DNA from: Lichenostomus cassidix
Taxonomy: Eukaryota; Chordata; Aves; Passeriformes; Meliphagidae
Assembly: GCA_008360975.2 (NCBI GenBank)
Contig: CM039211.1
Coordinates: forward strand, 72,065,965 to 72,129,964
Reading direction: 5' to 3'
DNA: 64,000 nucleotides
A program made the translations under genes and the position numbers. The notes beneath the pieces were generated by a model. The model did no database searches. It was given only the letters and a program-made list of their open reading frames with translations, and was not told the DNA's origin. The stretch's first letter is position 1; the number at the start of each line of letters is the position of its first letter. Shown here piece by piece: positions 34,626 to 46,806 of this stretch.

Positions 34626-37309
34626 GTGCTCTCTGAAAGTCCCGTCGTCAACTTTTCTGTCATTTGCAGTCTTCCTTTAATTTTATTTTTAACACTCTGT
34701 CGGTCTGTCTCCCTGGGCTCACTCTGTAGCAAGGGCATCCCAGAGGAGCACATTCCCCTCCACAACACCCTGCAGGAGCAAAGACAGGTGGGAATACCTG
34801 AATCCCAGTGCTCCCAGGGATAAAGTGAGCAGTGCTATCATCCCATTGTCTGTTTAAACCCTCCTGGGAGTGAGATGCTCACAGGGAATTCTACCCTGAC
34901 AGGTCCATCACCAGCACCCTCCACACACTCCAGGCATGGCCCAAGGCACCCTCACACCTTGCTCTTCCTCATGGGCTCTGACACCACAGACAGCACAAGC
35001 CAGAGCAAGTTTGGAGTTGCCCACAGTGGAATTGGGGCACCTTTAAGGAGAGCTGAGCAGGGTTTACCCAAGCATGGTCATCTAACCTGGTTCCTGCACT
35101 GCAGTCCTCTCCTCCACATGTTCCTCATTTGATGCTGAGGCTGGTGGGCAGGCAAATTCTGAGGCTGAAAATCTGGGAGTAACAAAAAGCTGTTGGCTTT
35201 CAGTGAGAAAATTGCATATTCTGTGCTGTTTCCCAGAGAAGTAGCATTGTGGGGATTTATAATGCACCTGCCTATTTCCAAAATTACTTGGTTGAAAAAG
35301 GGTTTCTTTATAGGAAAAGGACAGTGTTCCTCCTTCCTTTCCCACTGTAAAAGGTTTCCAGCTGGGAATACTCAGAATTTCATGTTCCTCAGTGTAAAAG
35401 GACAGAGCCAGATCTCACCCTGCCTAGCAAACACCCCCAGCCTGGACACTGACAGTGCCCATGCTCCCCCAGTTCCAGCTCTTTCTGGAACTAACACCCT
35501 TCATCCTGCCTCTTGCTGAACCATTAGGAGGTCAGGCAGGAAAGAAAAGTGGGGGAATTGAGGATGAGTTAGTTCAGGATCCCAACAGCACTCCTCACTT
35601 CTCTTCCTCTAATCACCCAGTCCCATTTTTGTCACCACTGAGTCCACTCGTGACACCTCCTGCAAGACACCACTGCCAGCAACAGTGAATTTTTCAGCAA
35701 ATATGGAATTTTACCCTCCCTTGTAAAACTTTCTTGCTTTGGACTTACTTTTTGATTCCAAAAAGGGGCTTTTTCAGAGAAAATGACAACTACCTTGTTT
35801 ATTTGACCACTCATCTGTGTTGCTGAGCAGGAAAGGTATTTTTAGCCTGGCTGTCAGCCTCACAAATAGTCCAGAATTCAGATTTTGTTTCTCCTGTCTC
35901 ACTCGTTGCCACCAATAAAAATTTTGTATCCAGAAATTCTCTCTCATAGTGAAGTGCTAGCCACAAGAGAATCCAGCCCTTATTCCCAGGGACATGTCAG
36001 CTCTGCAAAACACAGAAATCCTGACTTTGTTTGGACAAAGGAAGATATGACTGAAATACAAAATCATGTCTATAACACAGAAAAAATGGGACTAGCAGTA
36101 AAAAAGGAGTTGCTTTTAATCCTTCTGTTACAGGATTACCTCTGCCAAATTTTCAGTGTTTATACACATAGAAAACTTCAGGGTGGACCCAAATGAAAAT
36201 ATTTGATGATGGAGTTTATTTTAAATACTATTGAGGCAAGTCCATGCACAGGTGACATGCTCTCAGAGGATTTCTCTCTGTTATAAAAGTACATGTGGAG
36301 TCAAGAAATTTACTGTCTATTGAGAGTTTTGTGTGCCAGACAGTTAATTTCAGCTGTGTCTTTGCCATGTGCCTTCATCTACACTCTCTTCTTCTCTGTT
36401 AACTCATACAGTCACTAGCTGAGGCTTCATTACAAACTAAATTGACTCAGGTAACAGTAGACATCCTGACATGGATGCAAAATTAATCTCATTTAGAACT
36501 GAGTCCCTGCCCAAAAGCTTGGGAAAGCTCAGCTCAGTCTGTAAGCAGATGCTTAAATTCATCCCTGTTAAACACAACACATTAGTGCTTCCCTAAAGAT
36601 TTTACAGATTTGGGCCTCCTGCCTGATTTGTAAGTGGTGAGTGGCTATGATTTCTGCTTGCCAAAGGAGTTGGAAAGAAATTTAATTTTTATATTGAGAG
36701 TATTTCTACCAACAAAAGACAAGTGGTTTTAAGTAGGTCCTTTTTTTCTGTCTATTTAAATTAGATTAAGTAAGATTATGGTATTATTAGCATCATTAGG
36801 GATATTATTAGGAAATTACTATTCACAGCACTTCTACTGTCATATTCTACAATAAGGAAAGCACATCTATTAAAATGATTGAGCATCAATACATAAGCTG
36901 CTAATAATCCAATGGTATCAATGAGTTCATCCTTTAGATTCAATTGAAAAAGTCATCGTTTGCTGGTGATTATCCAATTGTTCATTAGAAGAGATTCTCT
37001 GAGACTCAGCAGCTCTCTAATGATGATACATAGTCATTACATTTCAGTCAACCTAATCTTTGTGCAGCCTCTGGATAACATTTAGCTGTTGCTATTTTAT
37101 TGTTATAATTGGCATGCAACTATGACATCATGACCCAGGTCATCACATCAGAGTTTTATCTCACCACACAACTTTAAACCACACCAGTGAGTGCTCAGAT
37201 TGTGATTTTTGGGGCAGATGTAGATACTGCATGAAGATGAGATGGTAGATGATGCAGGAATGTATTGCTCATTCCTCCAAATTGGGGCTGGAGAGTAAGC
37301 CTATATATC
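34626..37309. other. Unique DNA with possible regulatory sequence
   Basis: 34.6-35.7 kb is GC-richer without a repeat I recognise. 36.7-37.2 kb is AT-rich, dense in TAAT/ATTA and ATTGTT words, and includes a 26-bp imperfect palindrome at 37124-37149. No exon identified. Confidence 0.4.
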
Positions 37310-37420
37310 AGTATATAGCCATATTTTAAATATATATAAAATAACTAGATGATATATAGAATATTATATAATATATAGAATATTATTTATATTATATATA
37401 TATATATATATATATACAGT
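37310..37420. repeat. AT-rich block with (AT)n core
   Basis: Irregular TATA/ATAT sequence ending in a pure AT run at 37394-37416. It includes two copies of 'atatatagaatatta' 22 bp apart. Likely polymorphic, and able to form cruciforms. Confidence 0.93.
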
Positions 37421-39122
37421 GTATATCAGAAGATAAGTGGTAGGTCTGCATGTGTTTTTGTCTACGAATTTATCGTTGGAAAATCTTAAATTTGCAGTTC
37501 CTTCTTCACAGGGAGGTGTAGTGTGAGGTTGATTGTAGCCATCATAGGAAAAGTCTGATATGTTAAAAGCTGACATTGAGTGTGCACTTGATCTTTGATA
37601 GCCTGGACTCTGAAAATAGGATTTCACCTTCCTTTTGCCACTAGACTCATCCTGTTTTCAAGCAGAAAATCATGGCATATTATGTCTTTTAGCACAGCAG
37701 TTGACAAGGAAAAGAGAGACCTGAAATGTGCTGACTTCATTTGGAAAACTTGGATTTGAGAGGAGGGTGGTCTTTTAGAATTACTCAGCAATTTTCTGCT
37801 AACACTGAAATCAGTGGTAAGACTTCCTTGGACTTTAGTAGTCATGGAGCTGTTCAAAAATAATTGTCAGTTCACAAGAATATTTCCAAAGTAAGTGGGA
37901 ATCAATTTTCAGTTATTTTAGATTTGGTATTCCCACAGCAATTTACACTGATTAAACTTCTGTGCAAAACTGTAAAATTCAGATTTTGTGCCTGCATACA
38001 TCCATTTCACGTATTCACTTTGTCCTTCACCACCCAGGCAGTGACAAGTTGCAATGGCAGCTTTGTTCCACACATCCAGACATTCCAGTTTCAGACAGCA
38101 TATACCTGAAATTGCACCTGGGACCAGGCATGAGGTATCCCTTTTTTCAACAACCTCCATTATGTTAGCTCAGTGTGAATATAATAGAGATCCTCAGAAA
38201 TTACTCTGGTTTTTCCTGCATAAAACTTGTCAGAAATCCTGACTAGTAAAGCTCCAGCAAAGGTGGTTTCCATAGTCAAAGAAGGATGGTGATTTTGCAC
38301 CTGCATCAAAGATTAGGTTTAGCTCCTGTTCTCAAATCACAGTTCTACACATTCAGACTGTGACACCACTTTGAGCAACGTCCTTTGGCCAAACCCCCTG
38401 TCATCAGTTCAGTTTTGGCTGGAATTTGGATGCAGAGGTTCAGGTTGGCAAGGAGACTCCTGGGAGAAGGATTTCAGTGCATTTTTCATATGGGACACTT
38501 GCCTTTGTGCTTTGCTGAACAGGGATGGATTTAAACATCTCCAAATTCTGTGCCTAATGGGTGTTATCTAAGTGAGAATGAGTGCAAATAGACAAGGCTA
38601 GTTGTGGACCTGAGGGACAAAGAAATGAACAACTTTCTCTTCCTTAGAACCTCCAAACTGCTTCAGAACTTTTTCTTAAGGTTACTTTTCTGTCATTTAC
38701 CCTTTAGGAGTGCTTATGGCACGATGACTTAAGCCATAAAACACCCCCAGTTCGTACTCCCCAGCCACAAACTGGTGATGTCCACTCTGTCTTGCAATCC
38801 TTTTACTGCCTATTTAACTTTGGTTCAGCCATGGGTCTTATTCAGGCAGGCAGGAAGCTCCAGTGACCTTCTTAGGACCTTTGCTGTCTCCCAGGAGTTG
38901 TGGAGAGGAGGAACCTCTGCATTGAGGCTCCAGTTCCAATGCAATTCTCCTACAAAGCTGCCATTACTCTGTCTGGAAGCATGATGAAACTCTGTGTGAC
39001 TTTACAGCTCGTGCATGAAAGGCTGCTCTGCGTCAGAAAGGCTCAACCCTGACTTAACACATAAGAAAGAGATTAGGGAGAAAGGGGGAGCCAAATGTCT
39101 CACGAATAAAAAGACAAAAAAC
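37421..39122. other. Unique DNA
   Basis: No recognised gene or repeat in about 1.7 kb. Confidence 0.45.
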
Positions 39123-39793
39123 TGTGGGATCTGGCTAATTCCAGAAGCAACACCATTTATTACTTGATGCCAGTAGTTACAAAAATAGTAACTGTGCTCC
39201 TCAGCCCACAATGGTTCTCTCAAACTGGCTGTGAACAGCCACATCACTGGCAGCAAAACTGTTGCATGTGTCTGGAATAAAAACCTCACAAGGAACACAA
39301 GAGATAGAACAAGAAGGCCTCAACTCACCCATGTGCATGTCCCAGGGGATGCATGTGAGCTATTTGTGTTGATAAGGGTGAGATTCTCTTGCTGGGACAA
39401 TATTCTGGCAAACAGGAAAAGATCCAAGCCATTGACTGCACAGGACCACAGTTATCTTCAGGACTGATGTCGAGGCTGACTCAACATCATCTTGGAGCAG
39501 TGATAATGGCTTGCCATGGCTCATCAGATCCCCTCTGGGAAGAAACAGCTGTCAGTGAGAAACGACCAAGGGAAATGTTTGAGTGCTGAGCACGCAACTG
39601 CAGAATGAGGTGACACCTATGCAGGAACAGATTTACATAGTCGAGGATCCTGGATTCCCATCACTAGGCAAGCAAAGACCAGTGCCAAGAATAGAGGATA
39701 ACTGAGATCTGTGTCCAAGCTATGAAGCTGAACCCAATCCAAGATGCCCTACGGCTGTTTAACTAACTAGGAAAACTTAAACATTCCCCCACA
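39123..39793 (-). mobile_element. Probable solo LTR, ERVL-like, 671 bp
   Basis: Read on the minus strand, it begins 'tgtgggggaatgtttaagtt' and ends 'agccagatcccaca', so it has TG...CA ends with a 6-bp inverted repeat (TGTGGG/CCCACA). A minus-strand AATAAA (TTTATT at 39161-39166 on the plus strand) lies about 40 bp before the 3' end, where an LTR polyadenylation signal belongs; the U5 would be short. No internal retroviral sequence is attached, which suggests a solo LTR. The flanks (aaaac on the left, gtcag on the right) show no target duplication, which weakens the boundary call or implies age or recombination between elements. The assignment to an avian ERVL-type family rests on overall look only. 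Confidence 0.55.
39161..39166 (-). promoter_or_regulatory. Polyadenylation signal of the LTR
   Basis: TTTATT on the plus strand is AATAAA on the minus strand, close to the predicted 3' end of the LTR. Confidence 0.4.
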
Positions 39794-40497
39794 GTCAGAC
39801 TCAATCTTTTGCACTCATAATACCTCAACAGTTCGTCTTGCCATGATAAAGGCTGTCAAGAAACAAATCCACAGTATCTGCAAGGAAGTTTTTGAGCCAG
39901 TCAGTAATCATTTGTATCCATGCCTTCGAACTCAGCAAGAATGTGGGGTGGGAATACATCGTTATATGCAGATTCCATCCAGCTGCAAAATATTAAAATC
40001 TTCTACAAACATCATGACCTAACTCACGATTTTGGCAGCTACCACTCTCACAGGGATCATCTACTTATGACACATTCCTTACTTCATTTAAGAGACATGT
40101 TTTCAAACAATTGTCATGTGCAATTTCCTCTGCACCTGATATTTTTCTTACAGGGATGAGACAATTGCAGCAGCTTGGTGGGGTGGGACTCTGACCCCTC
40201 CTGTGCCACTGTCACACAATGCACATCCTTGAGCAGAGACAGCTCCTATGCCAGCAGCTGAGAGCAGAGCAGGGCTGAGAGCATTTGTAGATCTGGATGC
40301 TGCCTTAATGGGCATTTTAATTCATTTCTGGCTAGCTTCTGATAATGCCAGGGTTAGTTGGTCTGTATCTTCTCTATTAGAATGGCAACATAAAAAGCAA
40401 AAACTGGGGAGGACTGGGAAGATCATGGTCAGGCACAGAACTTTTTCTATCCACCTTATCATTAAAGGATGCTAATCCAAGATGCTTGCCACAAAAA
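39794..40497. other. Unique DNA
   Basis: No recognised feature. Confidence 0.45.
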
Positions 40498-40895
40498 TCA
40501 TCAGAGGGCTGGAGCACATTTCTTGGGATGACAGGTTGAGAGAGTTAGGGTTGTTCAGCCTGGAGTAGAGAATACCTTAAGGGGCTCCAGGAGAGCTGGA
40601 AAGAGACTTGGGACAAGGGATGGAGGGACAGGACACAGGGAATGGCTTCCCACTGGAAAAAGACTGGATTAGATGGGATATTGGGAAGAAATTCTTCCCT
40701 GTGAGGGTGGTGAAGCTCTCAGGGTGCCCAGAGAAGCTGTGGCTGCCCCTGGATCCCTGGCAGTGTCCAAGGCCAGGCTGGACAGGACTTGGAGCAATCA
40801 GGGATAGTGGAAGGTGTTCCTGCCCATGGCAGAGAGCTTGGAACAAGATTATCCTCAAATTCCCTTCCAACCCAAGCCATTCTGTGATTCTATGC
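40498..40895 (+). repeat. CR1 LINE, about 400 bp, intact 3' end
   Basis: Forward orientation. It begins in the 3' end of the coding part ('atcagagggctggagcacat', 'agagagttagggttgttcag', 'cctggagtagagaataccttaa'), continues through the UTR blocks, and finishes with a well-preserved 'cattctgtgattctatg'. The gap between 'gaataccttaa' and 'ggggctccaggagagct' suggests an internal deletion relative to longer copies. Confidence 0.95.
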
Positions 40896-43800
40896 TGAGC
40901 CAGTGGCATCATTCACCATGAGTAACCCCTGCACACTTTCACCTGGCGGTGCCCAGCTGCTTCCTGGGTGCTACAAAATTTCTATCAGAACAGCCTTGGA
41001 CAGACTGAGACAATCAATTGTAAACACCAAAATGAGAAAGCTGTTTCTTCAGTAAATTGAGAAAAAATTAAACACCACCAAATTCCATCTTACATATGCA
41101 CAAACAGCCTTGTTTGTGCTAACAAGTCTAGTTTCATGCATCCCCCAGTCAAAAGTGATGTATATATAACTGCTATCACATGTAGCAATTAGCAACACCC
41201 TGACATCCTGTTCTTTCTGCTCCTTCCCCCTCTCCAGTATTCAAAATGTTTCAGCTCCTAAAAACACTCACCCTCATATCCCATTCCCCTTCATGTCAGC
41301 ACCAACTAAGTTGCCCTCTTCCTTACCTTCTTTAAGTGTTCAAAGGTAATTTTAAAGAACACCTCATTTAGCTTTCATTTTACTGATATTCAGCCTGCCC
41401 ATAAATCAGAGCTGAAGGGGAACTGGAGAGGGTCTCAGCTAATCAAAGCTCCGATCTCTAAAATGTTTAAATATAAATCAAAATAGTTGAAGACTCTCCA
41501 AAGCTTCAATTTTCTTTGAAAGCCCTAGTTCTTATTTTTCCTGTGCTTAGCTCTCAATTTCATCCTCATCCCTTGAAGGTATTTTCTAAGTATTTTTCAG
41601 TCATTTTCTCCAAGACATTGAGCTGCCTGGTTCAAGAATTATATTAAATTCTGACCTGTGAGTGAGTTGCTATGCACCCAAGTAGGAGTTCTTTGTCCAA
41701 ATTAAGGTTTTAGGGTTCAGCTCCTAAATTGAAGTTTACTAATGACTTTAAGGCTAAAAATGTTCCTAGAATCTATTGAAAACATGACTTTGATCATCCA
41801 TTCCATATTGCAGTCAGAACTACATGCTCCATATGTCAGAAATGATAAAATGTTCCTGCCTCCCTCTTTTGCTTCAGAAGTCTGGAAGTCTGCTAAATTA
41901 ATCTGCTTACCTATCTTTATCACATCTTATAGTTCTGGAATGGAATACGGGTTAGGAAAGTTAAGAATATAAGCTTATTTCTCTCTCTTCCTCTGTCCTC
42001 CCTTCCTGTGTTAAAGTTATTGAGAGAAAGGAAAAAAATTACACATTGTAATAGATATTTTAATCCTTGGGTTTAATCATTCAAACGTGTGAGTTTACCA
42101 AAAGAGTTCTCATTGAAAAGCAGATCCTTTCATTCTTCCCAATATGTGGGGCATCAGCATGTCATGTCAGTGTGTTTCATTTTGCTAAAATAACCAGTCC
42201 TTCAGAAACCTCTCTTGTTAGAAGCAAGAATGGGAAATGTGGGGCATGGGAGTATTTGGACACCTCTCTGAATGTGAGGTGGACATGCAAAAACAGCCAC
42301 AGGGGAATGAGCTTCTGTGCAAAACTGTAATAACTGCTAATGGAAAATGTACATGTAGTTTTTATTTTATGTATTTAAAGATAAGCAAAGCAGATACACA
42401 AAGTTTATGCAGTTATGCAAATCAGGATTTAAGAATATGTCCTGAAACATACCAGTTTGATACCTCTCCTACCTAGGATAGGTCTTCAGTTGTTGTATGA
42501 CCTCCTCAGATCTCCCTTGGAGATCCCTGAATTAGGGCAGATGAACCCCAATAAAAATACTGAGATATGTGCAAGGGTTGGTACATTGTTGGGTAAAGCT
42601 TTCCACACAACCCACATTTTTGCTTACTTTCATTGTGAAACAGATTTCTTTAGTTTAGACTGAAACAGAATTTTGGAACCAGATTGGTTTCAGCTGCCTC
42701 ACAAGATAAGAAATTTTGGGGAAAATGTTTTTATCATACAGAGGGTGCATTTTCTGCCAACGAAATATTTGATGGATCTTCAGCTGCATGTGAGCAAGGC
42801 AGACTCCAAACTCTGGTTTGCTCTCATATTAAATGTGTAGTCAGAATGAAAGTCCAGCACTCTATCCAACTGAAGAAGCTCGTGATCCCTGAAAGCAACA
42901 AATCCTATGTGGGAAAGGGGAAGAGAGAAAAAAGAAGGGGGAAAGAGAAAGAAAGATATTTCACTCCCATATCTATTAATATACAAGAATGGAAAATGTA
43001 GGATCCTTGGACGGACTGAGAATCAACTTTATCTTTAGAATAAATTCATAACAAAGATCTCTTTTAATACTTCATAGGTAGCTCTCACTTTTCCCTTTCT
43101 ACAGAAGGCAAGTTGCAAAATGTTTAATTTTTCAGTAGCTGTCTTCATTCTGTTTGGGAGCAGCCTCACAGAAATAACGAAAAACCTGTTTCCTAGAATA
43201 TGAAACATTTTGCAAATGAAACATTCTCTTGTGTTTTTGCATTATTGCCATCCAACACAAAACTAGAAGAATCAAAACTGAAAATAAACAAATAAATTAG
43301 TAAAGACTTCTTAGGACCTTGCTTTGGTAACCTTCTGAAACAAAATTTCATTAATATTAAGCAACCTTTGCAAAGTGTTGGCACTTGAGCAAAACCACTT
43401 CCACAGGTGAGGTATCATTCAGCTAGATTTTTCTGAACAGGTTGAAAGGCAAAAAAGAAAGAAAATGCATTTTTTAAACAATTGGCAAAAAACCACATAC
43501 ACAGACAATGTGTACATAAGCAAAAAAGTGTTTCTTGAAAATACAGAATAAAACAGTTGTCCACATTTACAATAATTAGGTACACAGAAAAGTAATATAA
43601 AGGAAAGAAAAATATTGCCAAAAAATGAGAGGATTAAAATTTCTGAGGCTGCATTCAGTCTGGAAGGGAGGACAACTTCCTATGCACACAGAATATAAGG
43701 TCCTAGGATCTCCATCATGGCAAAAGGAAGGTGAGGCAAGAAAATTGAGCTACTTTTGGCATGATACCCAGCGAGTTTCTGAGCAGAGATATATGAACCA

Positions 43801-44073
43801 GGGTGGGCAGTGTAGAGAATTTGGCTTGATCACTCAGTTTCCCCTGCTCTAGTTTTCCCCAGGGCTGCAGAAAGCTCTGCCCATCCTAAACAAAACCACC
43901 AGAGAGCCATTTGAAATCCCTTTGGAAAACTCAGTGCTGAGGGAAAAGCAGCAAAAAATTAGTCCTTTTATTCAATAGGGAGGAAAAGTAATTCCTTTTC
44001 TTTCATATTGTGAGCCTGGCTGACAGCTAACCAGACTGCAGGTGTCACTTGCCAGTGTGCAAATATTGTAATA
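40896..44073. other. Unique AT-rich DNA
   Basis: About 3.2 kb with no recognised repeat. The 105-codon frame at 42684-43001 becomes lysine/arginine-rich from a purine-rich patch (42917-42956) and is not credible. Confidence 0.45.
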
Positions 44074-44099
44074 CATTAGTAATATAAATATTACTAATG
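44074..44099. repeat. 26-bp near-perfect palindrome
   Basis: Arms CATTAGTAATAT and ATATTACTAATG are perfect reverse complements separated by two bases. Could extrude as a cruciform or bind a dimeric homeodomain-type factor; function unknown. Confidence 0.85.
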
Positions 44100-44950
44100 A
44101 ATGACAGGTATCAAAACTGTAATTTTCTTAGGACTTTGTAGGATCTAGGTAAACCACAAATCAGACATGGATCTGCTGACAGACAGACAATACAGACCAT
44201 TGTATTGCGCTTACACAAGGACCTGTGGCATGGGAATATATTAATTTTTAATGCAAAATGTTATTCTTTATGGTCAGCTCTTTCAGCAGAATAATTTATC
44301 AAGACTGACATCAACCAGATACACTAAGGATTGATGTTAAAGTGAAGGGGGGAGGGGGATATCTAATATTTACAAATGGCATGGCTTTTAAAACGCCACT
44401 ACTTAGAATCAAGTGCAATTACAGTGTATTTAAATGAGTATTAAAGTATTTGTATTGCCAGTTTGCAAATTCAGCATCTTGAGAAGCCCGAATGCATTTT
44501 CATGTAATTATTGTCATTAACTCGAAGAAGTAAATGCTCAGCAAAGAGTCTGCTTAAAGAAAAAAAAAAAAGTGCATAAATGTATAATTAAATGGCATCT
44601 TCATGCTTAATTCCTCATGTGATCTTCTAAAATATACACCTCATAACTGCTGAGTACCTTGGTGACATAGTCCAGGCTCCCTTTCTGCATAGCATTAGCA
44701 TCAGGGAAGCTATATTTGGGGTCTGAGAAGTTTCTCTTCAGAAGGTGACATTGAGAAATTTTCTTTCCCTAAAGCCTATTTATCTGCTTTTCATGCTAGA
44801 AGATCCTCGCCTGCCTTTTTCTACAAGTACTGTGAACAAAAGCTTTGCCAAATGTTTTTACTCTCATGACTACTATTCCATTTCTATTAGAAATCACAGG
44901 TTATTGTGTTCTCCACACCAAATCTCAATCAAAATGGCCCATAGTTATAA
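44100..44950. other. Unique DNA, possible conserved non-coding element
   Basis: The part at 44390-44560 has a homeodomain-site-rich texture ('catgtaattattgtcattaa'). No exon seen. Confidence 0.35.
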
Positions 44951-45136
44951 AATCACAGAAACACAGAATGGTTTGGAAGCAAACTTAAAGATCATCCTGT
45001 TTCACCTCTGGCCATGGGCAAAGACACCAACCTGGCCTTGGACACTGCCAGGGATCCAGGGGCAGCCACAGCTTCTCTGGGCACCCTGTGCCAGGGCCTC
45101 CCCACCCTCACAGGGAGCAATTTTTTCACAATATAT
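44951..45136 (-). repeat. CR1 LINE with internal deletion
   Basis: Reverse orientation: 'cacagaatggtttggaagca', 'catgggcaaagacaccaacc', 'tggccttggacactgccagg', 'ggggcagccacagcttctct'. About 40 bp between 'gacacc' and 'aacctggcc' are missing, including the 'ttccactatcccaggttgct' block. It ends in a diverged 'gggagcaattttttcacaat'. Confidence 0.92.
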
Positions 45137-45778
45137 GAGGTATTCCAGTTCTTCAGTTCTTGGTTAATTTGAATATACATTGGTGAGATGAGTTTTAGAA
45201 GCTGATCAATCATAGAGACCAGAAGTAGCTGGAAATTCTGGACTGAAAAATGGTGATTCTGGGTCTGACACCTTTGATATGTGGCCCCAGTGAGCCCTTC
45301 AACCTCTATGATCCATTAGCGAAATGGGCACAGGAGTCCTTATGTTTGCAGAATGTTCTCATCATCCTTCAGTGAAAGTTGACATGAAAGTTCAAATCAC
45401 TGATCAATTCCAGGGGTAGCATGTGGTACTTTATAAAAGAAAACCTTCAACCTACCCAGTAAAAATCATCAACCCGTGAATGACATAGGACTCTCCTTAA
45501 GTCTAGCTGGATCTTAGAACAAGATAATTTAGAAGGATATAGGGAGAGAAGGGGTTTTCAGCATTGGCTGAAGCAACAGAAAAAGCAAGAAAACAAAAGA
45601 AACCAAAGATTAGGTTAGCCTAGCTTTAATGAAGATCCAGATTTAGGCTGGATCTGGAAAGTCTGTCAGGAATCTGGTCTCTACATAAGAAACCTCTGCT
45701 TTGAGGCAGACATTGAATAGTTGCTGGTAACAAACAGTGTGACATTCACATTGCTTGGCAGCCCTGAGAGCTGGACTT
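45137..45778. other. Unique DNA
   Basis: No recognised feature. Confidence 0.45.
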
Positions 45779-46310
45779 GTGTGAACTTGATGAAGTTCAA
45801 AATGCTGTGTGAAGGTTCTGCACCTGGGTTGGGGCAATCTGAAAGTAAAACACAGACTGGACAGAGAATGGATGGAGAAAATCTCTGAGATGAAGGACTT
45901 GGGAGTGTTGGTGGATGAGAAGCTCAGTATGATGTCTCCATGTGCACTGGCAGTCCATAAACCACCTGAGAAAGGGAGGTGGAGAGGGACTTTGGAAAAT
46001 GCATGAAGTGATAATACAAGGGGAAATGAGAGGAGGAAACACTGTCAGAGGACAGGGTTAGATTGATATTAGGATTTTAGGAAGAAATTCTTCCCTGTGA
46101 GGATGGTGAGGCCCTGGCACAGGTGCCCAGAGAACCTGTGCCTGCCTGATCCTTGGGTGTCCAAGGACAGACTAGAAGGGGCTTGGAGCAACCTGGGATA
46201 GTGGAAGGTGTCCCCAACAATGGAAGTGGGGGTTGGAATTGGATTACCTTTAAAGACCCCTTACCCTTTAAAGATTCCTACCAGCTCAAACCATTCCATG
46301 ATTCTATCAT
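45779..46310 (+). repeat. CR1 LINE with part of the 3' coding region
   Basis: Forward orientation, one of the longer copies here. It contains the end of the second reading frame ('gtgaacttgatgaagttcaa', 'ttctgcacctgggttggggc', 'gaaggacttgggagtgttgg' + 'tggatgagaagctcag'), then jumps to UTR blocks ('gatattaggattttaggaag', 'aaattcttccctgtgaggat', 'gcttggagcaacctgggata') and ends 'cattccatgattctatcat'. Several hundred bases are missing between the two parts, and stops and frameshifts abolish coding. The internal gap is a deletion or recombination scar. Confidence 0.92.
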
Positions 46311-46759
46311 TTTATTGTTCGTCTCTCTTTTAGAGATTGCCAATATTTGCTCAAGATAAAAATAATTATTTATTCTTAATAATTAATGGTGACATTAGAA
46401 AACATTCTGATCAAGGAATTGCTTTCACCAGGCTGTCTCAGATGCTTTCACTCATGGTCTCAGTGCTTGCCCCACTGTCTCACAAGAAATATTTTTCTCT
46501 TTCAGTTGCCTCAAGTAGGTCCTTGTTCCACCCAGATGTAGTACCTGATCCTAAGCTGATGCATTAACCTCATTTCAACTGCTCCAAGAGCAATTTCAAA
46601 CTTAGAAATTTCAGTGTGTAGCACAGGGCTTTGCTTTATAAACATTCCTTTATTAATGAAATTGGAAAACTTCGGAGGAGGAATTTTCCATGAGTAATAC
46701 CTCATGTAAGCACTACTTAAAAGTCCCTTTTCTCAAATTCGCTTTGACAGCTGCTTGGG
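46311..46759. other. Unique DNA
   Basis: No recognised feature. Confidence 0.45.
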
Positions 46760-46806
46760 AAATAATAATAATAATAATAATCATAATAATCATAATAATA
46801 ATAAAT
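46760..46806. repeat. Imperfect (AAT)n microsatellite
   Basis: About 15 AAT units with two ATC interruptions. Confidence 0.95.
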
